Source of the DNA: Smithellaceae bacterium
GTDB lineage: Bacteria > Desulfobacterota > Syntrophia > Syntrophales > Smithellaceae
Assembly: GCA_028704195.1 (NCBI GenBank)
Contig: JAQVLL010000046.1
Location: 1-9,987, forward strand
DNA length: 9,987 bases
Direction: 5' to 3'
Shown here: positions 1-6,470 of the stretch, piece after piece
How the letters are laid out: the number at the start of each line of letters is the position of its first letter
Position numbering within the stretch: position 1 is the stretch's first letter
The notes under the pieces: model-generated
Told to the model about the DNA's origin: nothing
Database searches by the model: none
Seen by the model: only the letters and a program-made list of their open reading frames with translations
Program-made: the position numbers and the translations under genes

Positions 1-1257
1 GGTGAAACCGGTGTCAGAATGGTTGCAGAAAATCAATTTGATTTAATTCTTCTGGATTACAAAATGCCGGGCATGGACGGCATGGAGGTACTCAAGGAAG
101 TAAAAAGAATCAACCACGAAATCGACGTCGTCATCATCACCGCTTACGGGACCATCGAAACAGCGGTGGAAGCCATCAAGGTCGGTGCCATCGATTACAT
201 TACCAAACCTGTGGAGCTGGACGAATTGCTAATTTTGGTGGACCGGGTAACGGAGCGACGCGGGCTCATCCGGGAAAATGAACTCCTTAAACAGGAACTG
301 GGCAAACAGGGCGTCACCACTGAAAAGATTATTTATAAAAGCCCCCAAATGGTGGAGCTGATCAACATGGCAAGCCGGGTTGCGACCAGCCGGGCTTCCG
401 TGTTGATCCAGGGTGAAAGCGGAACCGGCAAGGAACTTCTGGCACGCCTGATCCATCAATTAAGCCCGCGTTCTCATAAACCGATTATCGTGGTGAATTG
501 CGGCGCCCTGCAGGAGAATCTGCTGGAGAGTGAATTATTCGGCCATGAAAAAGGCGCATACACCGGCGCGAGCTCGCGGCGGATCGGTCGGTTTGAAGAA
601 GCGGACGGCGGCACGCTCTTCCTGGATGAGATCGGGGAGTTAAGTCCGGCCATTCAGGTTAAATTATTACGGTTCCTGCAGGAAAGGGAAATTTCCCGCC
701 TGGGCAGCAATATCAATATCTCCGTGGATGTGCGCATCATCAGCGCGACCAATCGTGATCTGGACGTACAGGTGAAAGAAGAAATCTTCCGGGAAGATCT
801 TTTTTACCGGCTAAAGGTGGTGACCATGTCGCTTCCACCGCTGAGAGAAAGAAAAGAAGACCTGCCCGCACTGATCGATCATTTCATGGATAAATTTACC
901 AGGGAAAACGCGAAAGACATCAAGGGCATCACCGCGGAAGCCCGTGATCTGCTTTTGAAGTACAACTATCCGGGCAATGTCCGGGAACTGGTCAATATTA
1001 TGGAGCGGGCCGTCGTCATCGCCCGGGACGAATATATCACCGTAAACGACATCCCCTTTAAGAACGATGATCTCGAAGATCCGTCAAAGAAGAAATCCTC
1101 AGGATCCCTCAGGGAATCGCTTGAAGAGTTGGAAAAACATCTGATCACTGAAGCCATGGACAAGGCATCGGACAATCAAACCAAAGCCGCAGAAATGCTG
1201 GGAATGTCGGAGAGGATGTTGCGGTATAAGCTCAAGAAGTATGATCTGAAAAACTAA
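1..1257 (+). CDS. Sigma-54-dependent response regulator (NtrC/AtoC family), 5' end cut by window
   Basis: A cytoplasmic DNA-binding activator of sigma-54 promoters, switched by phosphorylation from a histidine kinase that is not in the window. The frame is open from base 1, and the first in-frame Met (base 19) is not the start: it lies about 12 residues before the phospho-acceptor Asp, so roughly 35-40 residues of the receiver are missing. Numbering from that Met: receiver with Asp13 (LLDYKMPG), Thr51 (ITAYG) and Lys63 (TKP); a helical linker at about 78-105; AAA+ domain with Walker A GESGTGKE (132-139), sigma-54 contact loop GAYTGA (179-184), Walker B GTLFLDE (198-204), a candidate arginine-finger stretch FREDLFYRL (257-265) and YPGNVREL (317-324); Fis-type helix-turn-helix near the C-terminus (about 387-410). 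The contact loop has Tyr where GAFTGA has Phe, a common variant. The target genes cannot be read from this sequence; the neighbouring trkA-trkH pair is one possibility. Confidence 0.95.
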   Translation, partial: GETGVRMVAENQFDLILLDYKMPGMDGMEVLKEVKRINHEIDVVIITAYGTIETAVEAIKVGAIDYITKPVELDELLILVDRVTERRGLIRENELLKQELGKQGVTTEKIIYKSPQMVELINMASRVATSRASVLIQGESGTGKELLARLIHQLSPRSHKPIIVVNCGALQENLLESELFGHEKGAYTGASSRRIGRFEEADGGTLFLDEIGELSPAIQVKLLRFLQEREISRLGSNINISVDVRIISATNRDLDVQVKEEIFREDLFYRLKVVTMSLPPLRERKEDLPALIDHFMDKFTRENAKDIKGITAEARDLLLKYNYPGNVRELVNIMERAVVIARDEYITVNDIPFKNDDLEDPSKKKSSGSLRESLEELEKHLITEAMDKASDNQTKAAEMLGMSERMLRYKLKKYDLKN

Positions 1258-1263
1258 AAAAGA

Positions 1264-1284
1264 GCTGCCATTTTGACAGGCAGC
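1264..1284 (-). terminator. Hairpin after response-regulator gene, terminator-like on the minus strand
   Basis: A 6-bp perfect stem (GCTGCC / GGCAGC) with a 9-base loop lies seven bases after the TAA stop. On the plus strand no T-run follows it. On the minus strand the stem is followed by TCTTTTTTAG, the usual layout of an intrinsic terminator. It would therefore stop antisense transcripts entering the regulator gene better than it would stop the regulator's own transcript. Function is inferred. Confidence 0.45.
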
Positions 1285-1353
1285 ATGCAGTGAACAGGAA
1301 CCACGGGGAAGCTGAATAACGCTATTGTATCATGCCTCATGTTTACCCGCAGC

Positions 1354-1358
1354 GGAGG
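1354..1358 (+). promoter_or_regulatory. Ribosome binding site that fixes the trkA start
   Basis: GGAGG sits five bases before the ATG at 1364. It decides against an upstream TTG at 1325, which would add 13 residues before the beta strand of the Rossmann fold. No convincing sigma-70 or sigma-54 promoter is visible in 1258-1353. A TTGACA is present at 1273-1278 but has no -10 element at a workable distance. Confidence 0.8.
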
Positions 1359-1363
1359 ACAAT

Positions 1364-2722
1364 ATGCGCGTGATCATTATCGGCGCCGGAGAGGTCGGAT
1401 ACCACATCGCGAAAAAACTGTCCGACGAAAAAAAAGATGTCGTATTAATTGACAAGGATCCGGCAAAGATCCGGCGGATCAGTGAAAATATCGACGTCCA
1501 GGCATTGCTTGGATCCGGAACCAGCCCCAGCATACTTCGCCTGGCCGGAATTCAGGACGCTGAACTTCTGGCCGCCGCAACGGACAGCGACGAGGTGAAC
1601 CTCATCGCCTGCCTGCTGGCCCGAAGCCTCAATCCCAGCGTTGTAAAAATCGCCCGGGTCAGGAACAAGGAATACCTTAAGGAAAAATCCCTGTTCAGTA
1701 AGGATCTCCTCGGAGTGGACCTGATCATCAACACCCAGAATCTGATGGTCAGCAGAATCCTCAGTCTCATCCAGATTCCAGGAGCTTCCGAGGTGATTGA
1801 TTTTCTGGACGGCGAGGTAAAACTTGTCAGCTTCCTGATTACGCACGACTCGCCTCTTGCAAAGGCAAAACTCATGGAATTGAGGACTCATGGACCCAAT
1901 CTGCTTGTCGGCGCGATTGTCCGGGGACACAAGATTCTCATTCCCAGCGGAAATGATACCATACAGCCTCTGGATCTTGTCTATCTGGTGGTGAAAAAAT
2001 CGGATGTCAACCAGATGCTCACCCGCCTGGGCATGTCGACACGCCCGGCAAAAAACATCATCATCGTCGGAGCAGGCGGGACGGGCATGGACATCGCCCG
2101 CGCCCTGGATAACCGGAGCTTGAATGTCAGAATCATCGACCAGGATGGTGAAAAATGCAAAAATGCAAATGCGCTTTTAAATAATATTATTGTCATTAAA
2201 GGAGACGGCACCGAGCGCGATTTGCTCCGTGAAGAAAACGCCGGGAAGATGGATATGCTGATCGCCGTAACTGGAGACGAAGAGAACAATGTGCTCATCT
2301 CTCTGCTGGCCAGGGAGTTGGGAACGCGGAGGACCATTACCCGTGTCAGCAAGCTAAGCTATATGAATATTGTTTCTACCATTGGCCTCGATACGGTCAT
2401 CAATCCCCGCATGTCGGCGGTGAGAGCCATTCTTCAATACCTTCGCCGCGGGAAAATCATCTCCGTGGCACCTCTTAGGGAAGAACAGGCCGAGGCGATT
2501 GAGGCCGAGGCTCTGGAAACTTCGGACATTGTCAATGTCCCCTTGTCGGAAGTAAATTTTCCTCCCGGCGCGATCCTGGGAGCCATCGTTCGGGGCGGTG
2601 AAATCATTATTCCCCGGGGAGACACCGTCGTCCTGCCGCATGACCGCCTGATCATCTTTGCCCTACAGCAGGTCATCAACAGCCTGGAAAGTCTTTTGAC
2701 CGTCAAGCTGGAGTATTTTTGA
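1364..2722 (+). CDS. trkA: TrkA, NAD-binding regulatory subunit of Trk potassium uptake
   Basis: Peripheral cytoplasmic protein that binds NAD(H) or other nucleotides and gates the TrkH channel subunit. The 452-residue product matches the usual length of about 450-460 for two-repeat TrkA proteins. It has two tandem RCK units. The first Rossmann motif is GAGEVG (7-12) with acidic Asp30 at the end of the second strand (VVLIDKD). The second is GAGGTG (236-241) with Asp259 (VRIIDQD). Each is followed by a TrkA-C-type beta-rich segment, around 140-220 and 370-450, each with an 'ILGAIVRGG' or 'LLVGAIVRG' strand and a downstream D-x-[VL]-hydrophobic strand. The start is set by GGAGG five bases upstream. 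The stop codon TGA shares its last base with the ATG of trkH, so the two are very likely translated together. Both nucleotide sites look intact. The call is very secure. Confidence 0.96.
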   Translation: MRVIIIGAGEVGYHIAKKLSDEKKDVVLIDKDPAKIRRISENIDVQALLGSGTSPSILRLAGIQDAELLAAATDSDEVNLIACLLARSLNPSVVKIARVRNKEYLKEKSLFSKDLLGVDLIINTQNLMVSRILSLIQIPGASEVIDFLDGEVKLVSFLITHDSPLAKAKLMELRTHGPNLLVGAIVRGHKILIPSGNDTIQPLDLVYLVVKKSDVNQMLTRLGMSTRPAKNIIIVGAGGTGMDIARALDNRSLNVRIIDQDGEKCKNANALLNNIIVIKGDGTERDLLREENAGKMDMLIAVTGDEENNVLISLLARELGTRRTITRVSKLSYMNIVSTIGLDTVINPRMSAVRAILQYLRRGKIISVAPLREEQAEAIEAEALETSDIVNVPLSEVNFPPGAILGAIVRGGEIIIPRGDTVVLPHDRLIIFALQQVINSLESLLTVKLEYF

Positions 2723-4170
2723 TGAATTTCCGCCTTATTGCCTACCTGGTGTCCGCACTGGTCTTCTTTCTGGGTTTGTCCATGGCCCTGCCACTCACTG
2801 CAGCCCTCATCTACAGTGACAACGGAGCATGGCCACTCCTCGTTTCTCTCATGGTGACCTGCGGTATCGGGGGGTGTGTTTTTCTCTGGACCCGCGGCCA
2901 TCGGAACTTCTATTTGAGCCATCGGGACGGAATGATGATTGTGGCCCTGGGGTGGATCGCATCCGGATTGCTTGCCACCCTGCCTTATCTTCTTTCCGGA
3001 GCAATTCCCGGTTTCACAGATGCCTATTTTGAATCCATGTCAGGATTCACAACCACAGGCGCGAGCATCCTCAAAAATATCGAAGCCCTGCCACCGTCGA
3101 TCCTCTTCTGGCGCGCCCAGACCCAATGGCTGGGGGGAATGGGCATCATTGTCCTGTCCATCGCCATCCTTCCTTTCCTGGGAATCGGCGGAATGCAGCT
3201 TTACAAAGCAGAAACCCCAAGCCCGGTTGTTGACAAACTGACCCCCCGAATTTCCGACACTGCCAAGACGCTCTGGAAGATTTACATCTTCATGACGGTT
3301 TTTGAAATCCTGCTCCTTCTCGCCGGGGGCATGACCCTGTATGATTCGATCTATCACAGTTTCACCACCATGCCCACCGGGGGCTTTTCCTCCAAAAACG
3401 CCAGTGTGGGGCACTACCAGAGCATCTATATCGAATTCGTCATCCTGGCTTTCATGTTTCTAGCCGGAATTAATTTCTCCCTGCATTACAAACTGATCAG
3501 GGGCAATGTGCGCCAGTTCTTCTGGAATCCGGAGCTCCGGGTCTATCTTTCCATAACAGGCTTATTCATCTTTCTCGTGTTCCTGGATGTTTATTCAACG
3601 ATTTACCCCCGAATCCTGGACGCCTTCAGTTATGCGTCATTTCAGGTCGTGTCGATTCTCACCACGACAGGATTTGTGACAGCCGATTATGAAAAATGGC
3701 CGGCCTTCTCACAGGCCATCCTCTTTTTCTGCATGTTTCTGTGCAGCATGGCCGGATCTACCGGCGGCGGCATCAAGATCATGCGGATCATCCTGATGGT
3801 TAAACACTGCTACCTTGAAATCTTCCGGATCATTCATCCTCATGCCACCACAATGGTTAAACTCGGTAACATGCCGGTATCCCAAACGATCATGCGCAGC
3901 ATTTGGGGATTTTTTCTGCTTTACATGGGGCTATATATCCTGGGCGTGATTGCCCTGGCTGCCCTGGAGATGGACATGATCTCCGCACTTTCCGCTATGG
4001 CGACCTGCCTGGGAAATGTGGGACCGGGCTTCGGCAGCATAGGACCAACGGATAACTATGCAGGCGTTCCTATGGCTGGAAAATGGATCATGATCTTTGC
4101 CATGCTTCTGGGGCGCCTCGAGATTTACACTATCATTGTTCTTCTGATGCCGGCATTTTGGCGAAAATAA
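2722..4170 (+). CDS. trkH: TrkH, potassium-translocating membrane subunit
   Basis: Inner-membrane K+ channel subunit of the Trk/Ktr/HKT superfamily, 482 residues, with strongly hydrophobic helices throughout. The four pore-loop repeats are all visible: SGFTTTG (filter Gly113), TTMPTGGF (216-222), LTTTGF (313-318) and LGNVGPGFG (430-438). The segment CSMAGSTGGGIKIMR (341-355) matches the conserved intramembrane gating loop after the third pore helix, and LLGRLEIYT (462-470) is the conserved C-terminal signature. The ATG at 2722 overlaps the trkA stop (TGATG) and has GGAG at 2710-2713, eight bases upstream. A TTG at 2719 would add one residue and is less likely. With TrkA it forms the complete two-part transporter. 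No TrkG or extra subunit follows. Confidence 0.96.
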   Translation: MNFRLIAYLVSALVFFLGLSMALPLTAALIYSDNGAWPLLVSLMVTCGIGGCVFLWTRGHRNFYLSHRDGMMIVALGWIASGLLATLPYLLSGAIPGFTDAYFESMSGFTTTGASILKNIEALPPSILFWRAQTQWLGGMGIIVLSIAILPFLGIGGMQLYKAETPSPVVDKLTPRISDTAKTLWKIYIFMTVFEILLLLAGGMTLYDSIYHSFTTMPTGGFSSKNASVGHYQSIYIEFVILAFMFLAGINFSLHYKLIRGNVRQFFWNPELRVYLSITGLFIFLVFLDVYSTIYPRILDAFSYASFQVVSILTTTGFVTADYEKWPAFSQAILFFCMFLCSMAGSTGGGIKIMRIILMVKHCYLEIFRIIHPHATTMVKLGNMPVSQTIMRSIWGFFLLYMGLYILGVIALAALEMDMISALSAMATCLGNVGPGFGSIGPTDNYAGVPMAGKWIMIFAMLLGRLEIYTIIVLLMPAFWRK

Positions 4171-4195
4171 AACCTGGCGGCAAAGAACCCCTGTA

Positions 4196-4220
4196 CCGGA
4201 TTCTCCGGAATGAATCTTTT
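4196..4220 (+). terminator. Weak hairpin after trkH
   Basis: CCGGA-TTC-TCCGG forms a 5-bp stem with a 3-base loop. It is followed after nine bases by a short TTTT run. It lies 25 bases behind the trkH stop. The stem is short and the T-run is displaced, so this is only a possible end of the trkAH transcript. Confidence 0.25.
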
Positions 4221-4226
4221 CACGCA

Positions 4227-4247
4227 AGGTATACAAATGTAATACCT
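4227..4247. promoter_or_regulatory. Operator-like dyad upstream of the acyl-CoA synthetase promoter
   Basis: AGGTAT (4227-4232) and ATACCT (4242-4247) are perfect inverted 6-mers separated by nine bases. Within them lies TACA-AA-TGTA (4232-4241), a second dyad centred half a base away. The whole site ends eight bases before the candidate -35 box. Its size and position fit a transcription-factor operator. I cannot name the regulator. Confidence 0.4.
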
Positions 4248-4255
4248 GTATTTCA

Positions 4256-4284
4256 TTGACAAGCAAATTAATTGTCTCTATAGG
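4256..4284 (+). promoter_or_regulatory. Candidate sigma-70 promoter for the acyl-CoA synthetase gene
   Basis: A perfect TTGACA (4256-4261) is followed after 17 bases by TATAGG (4279-4284, four of six bases matching TATAAT) in AT-rich DNA. The predicted start near 4291 would give a leader of about 50 bases before the ATG at 4340. It is the best promoter match I found in the window. Confidence 0.5.
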
Positions 4285-4327
4285 TTCAAATATAGCAATC
4301 AAAAAACGAAAATTGAATTCAAATCAA

Positions 4328-4336
4328 AGGGGGAAG
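4328..4336 (+). promoter_or_regulatory. Ribosome binding site fixing the synthetase start
   Basis: The purine run AGGGGGAAG lies just before the ATG at 4340. It rules out a TTG at 4256, which coincides with the -35 box of the candidate promoter and would add 28 residues with no family match. Confidence 0.75.
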
Positions 4337-4339
4337 TGT

Positions 4340-6133
4340 ATGTATCAGTTGGTGAAGCCGGATAATATTGTTGAAATTCTAGAAAATTCAGTTAAAAAAT
4401 ATTCACAGAATCCTTTTCTCGGAACAAAAAATAAGACTTTGCAACAATATGAATGGATCACGTTTGGCGATTTCGGAAAACGTGTGGATAATCTCCGGAG
4501 CGGTTTGAGTCAGATGGGGATTCAAAAGGATGATGCCGTCGGTATTATCTGCAACAACAGCACCGATTGGGCCGTATGCTTTTTTGCCACCAGCGGCCTG
4601 GATGCGCGGCTTGTTCCCATGTACGAAGCCGAGCTGGCGCAGGTTTGGAAATACATTATCAATGATGCTCAAATAAAAGTGCTCTTCATCAGCAAAAAAG
4701 AAATATACGCCAAAATAAAAGACGTCCTTTCTTCAATACCCACGTTAGAAAAAGTTATCGTGATGGAAGGCGATGGGCCGGATACCATGACGGATCTGGA
4801 AAAGAAAGGCGCAGCCAAAAAAGTTAAAAGCATATATCCGGATTCGTCTTCGATCTGTATCCTGATTTATACGTCAGGAACGACCGGCGATCCGAAGGGA
4901 GTGCTTCTTTCTCAAGCCAACATTACGTCCAACGCTCACGCCGCCATGGCTTGCTTTCCTGAAATGAATGAAAACGACAGGGCGCTGTCCATCCTGCCCT
5001 GGGCGCATGTCTTTGGACTCGCGGAACTTGTCATTTACTGTCATTTGGGAGGATCCATAGGCTTTGCAGAAAGCTCAACGACGATCGCCGCTGATTTAGG
5101 CCTGGTTAAACCGACAATGCTGACAGCCGTTCCCAGAGTCTTTAATAAAGTATATGACGGATTATGGACGAAGATGAACGAAGAAGGCGGACTGGCCAAG
5201 ACATTATTTGTCATGGGAGTAGAAAGCGGCAAGAAAAAACGAGAGCTTAACGAGCAGGGGAAATCCTCTTTCATGACGAATCTTAAATTTAAGATTGCCG
5301 ATACAATCGTTTTCAAGAAAATCCGGGAGAAGCTTGGCGGCAGATTAAGAGGCTCCATGACAGGAAGCGCCATGATGAATCCGGAAATTGCTCATTTTTT
5401 CTGGGATATGGGGATTCCGCTTTATGACGCTTACGGGTTGACCGAAACTTCACCCGGCGCAACGATGAACCGACCGACAAAATACAGGATAGGCAGTGTA
5501 GGTCCCGCCATGGGTCTGGGCAAAATCGTAATCGACAAATCAGTAACCGGGCCGGATGCAACCGATGGAGAGATCATCATTTACGGGCCGAACGTAATGC
5601 AGGGCTACCATAACAAGCCTGAAGCCACTGCAGCTGTTATGACACCAGACGGTGGCTTCAGGACAGGTGACCGGGGACGTCTGGATAAAGACGGTTTCCT
5701 GTATATCACCGGAAGACTCAAGGAACAGTTTAAGCTTGAAAACGGGAAGTATGTATTCCCGGTGGCCATTGAAGAAGATATTAAGCTGAATCATTATGTT
5801 GAAAATGCCATGATCTACGGGGAAGGCCGGGAATTTAACGTCGCCCTGATCGTCCCGGATTTTGTCGCACTGGACAAATGGGCGGGAAAAAACAATTTAC
5901 CAAAAGACCACGCAGAACTGTTGAAAAGGGAAGAGACCCGGAAATTTCTCGAGAATGAAATCATCAACCAGTTAAAAGACACCTATGGTAGCTATGAAAT
6001 CCCCAGGAAATTTATATTCATCGAGGAACCTTTCTCCCTGGAAAACGGAATGCTGACGCAGACGATGAAGCTGAAAAGACGCGTTGTGTTTGATAAATAC
6101 AAGGACCAGATTGAAAAGATGTATGCAAAATAA
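4340..6133 (+). CDS. Long-chain acyl-CoA synthetase (AMP-forming)
   Basis: Activates a fatty acid to acyl-AMP with ATP, then transfers it to CoA. This feeds beta-oxidation or lipid synthesis. The product is 597 residues, typical of the bacterial/eukaryote-like FACS group. ANL-superfamily motifs in order: P-loop YTSGTTGDPKG (177-187), LPWAHVFG (219-226), the adenine/ATP motif YGLTETSPG (365-373), TGDRGRLDKDG (442-452) and hinge region GRLKEQFKLENGKYVFP (458-474). The C-terminal LTQTMKLKR (572-580) contains the expected catalytic Lys577. No signal peptide or clear membrane helix is seen, so it is probably cytosolic or membrane-associated. The 5' part is visibly more A-rich than trkH. The gene stands alone with its own promoter candidate and a hairpin pair behind it. 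Chain-length preference cannot be read here; an aryl or medium-chain substrate is possible. Confidence 0.9.
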   Translation: MYQLVKPDNIVEILENSVKKYSQNPFLGTKNKTLQQYEWITFGDFGKRVDNLRSGLSQMGIQKDDAVGIICNNSTDWAVCFFATSGLDARLVPMYEAELAQVWKYIINDAQIKVLFISKKEIYAKIKDVLSSIPTLEKVIVMEGDGPDTMTDLEKKGAAKKVKSIYPDSSSICILIYTSGTTGDPKGVLLSQANITSNAHAAMACFPEMNENDRALSILPWAHVFGLAELVIYCHLGGSIGFAESSTTIAADLGLVKPTMLTAVPRVFNKVYDGLWTKMNEEGGLAKTLFVMGVESGKKKRELNEQGKSSFMTNLKFKIADTIVFKKIREKLGGRLRGSMTGSAMMNPEIAHFFWDMGIPLYDAYGLTETSPGATMNRPTKYRIGSVGPAMGLGKIVIDKSVTGPDATDGEIIIYGPNVMQGYHNKPEATAAVMTPDGGFRTGDRGRLDKDGFLYITGRLKEQFKLENGKYVFPVAIEEDIKLNHYVENAMIYGEGREFNVALIVPDFVALDKWAGKNNLPKDHAELLKREETRKFLENEIINQLKDTYGSYEIPRKFIFIEEPFSLENGMLTQTMKLKRRVVFDKYKDQIEKMYAK

Positions 6134-6167
6134 CCTTAAACCAAATAATTGATTTTGGTTTAAAAGG
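6134..6167 (+). repeat. Inverted repeat directly after the synthetase stop
   Basis: TTAAACCAAA (6136-6145) and TTTGGTTTAA (6154-6163) form a perfect 10-bp stem with an 8-base loop. Flanking CC (6134-6135) and GG (6166-6167) can extend it if two A residues bulge. It starts with the first base after TAA. It is AT-rich and no T-run follows, so it may protect the 3' end of the mRNA rather than terminate. Confidence 0.5.
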
Positions 6168-6210
6168 TCATTTCAAACCTTCTAAAAGGATCCTGCAGAT
6201 GTTTTTTTCA

Positions 6211-6250
6211 GCAAGAAACCTCACCACTCTATGGCGGTGAGGTTTCTTGC
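6211..6250. terminator. Strong 15-bp hairpin, likely terminator of the synthetase transcript
   Basis: GCAAGAAACCTCACC (6211-6225) and its exact reverse complement (6236-6250) flank a 10-base loop. The GC-rich core CCTCACC/GGTGAGG followed by TTTCTTGCCTTT resembles an intrinsic terminator reading rightward. The same core followed by TTTCTTGCTG reads leftward, so it may act in both directions. The uridine tract is interrupted in each case. The gene ends 78 bases upstream. Confidence 0.65.
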
Positions 6251-6470
6251 CTTTAGAGGCAATATCCATAAATTCTCAAGCGGGTACGTGTCTTTCAAGT
6301 AAATACCACAGGATTCGATCATGATTGAAAAAAAATTTCTGCCGCCGAGTTTCTCATGATTTTTCCATTGTCACCATACGAATGATTTGAAAAAATGCTT
6401 GCTTTCAAATTGCCATAACGTTTATTGATACATTGAGCAATAATCACAAACGGGCCAAATTGGTGAAATC
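6251..6470. other. AT-rich gap before the cyclase gene, probable regulatory region
   Basis: No credible gene is present. It contains a small stem, TTGCCT-TTAG-AGGCAA (6247-6262), overlapping the end of the larger hairpin. A 16-base near-palindrome (6314-6329, 14 of 16 positions symmetrical) runs into an A8 tract. A perfect 8-bp inverted repeat, ATTTGAAA/TTTCAAAT (6385-6410), has a 10-base spacer. ATGATT occurs three times (6321, 6356, 6382). I found no convincing -35/-10 pair or -24/-12 element, so the cyclase promoter is not assigned. Confidence 0.4.

Noticed and set aside
1325..1363. TTG-initiated 13-residue extension of trkA
   Set aside because: It has no ribosome binding site, and the ATG at 1364 has GGAGG five bases upstream and begins exactly at the first Rossmann strand.
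1445..1930. 161-codon minus-strand frame inside trkA
   Set aside because: It is antisense to a well-conserved gene, and its protein has no recognisable motif. It is a by-product of trkA codon use.
2434..2922. 162-codon minus-strand frame across the trkA/trkH junction
   Set aside because: It is antisense to two conserved coding regions and has a low-complexity, non-family-like product.
4256..4339. 28-residue upstream extension of the synthetase
   Set aside because: It would start at the TTG inside the -35 box, has no ribosome binding site and no family-like sequence. The ATG at 4340 follows a strong purine run.
6232..6250. TGGC...TTGC resembling a sigma-54 promoter
   Set aside because: The GG-to-GC spacing is 14, or 11 with the other GG, instead of 10. 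The bases are explained by the hairpin arm.
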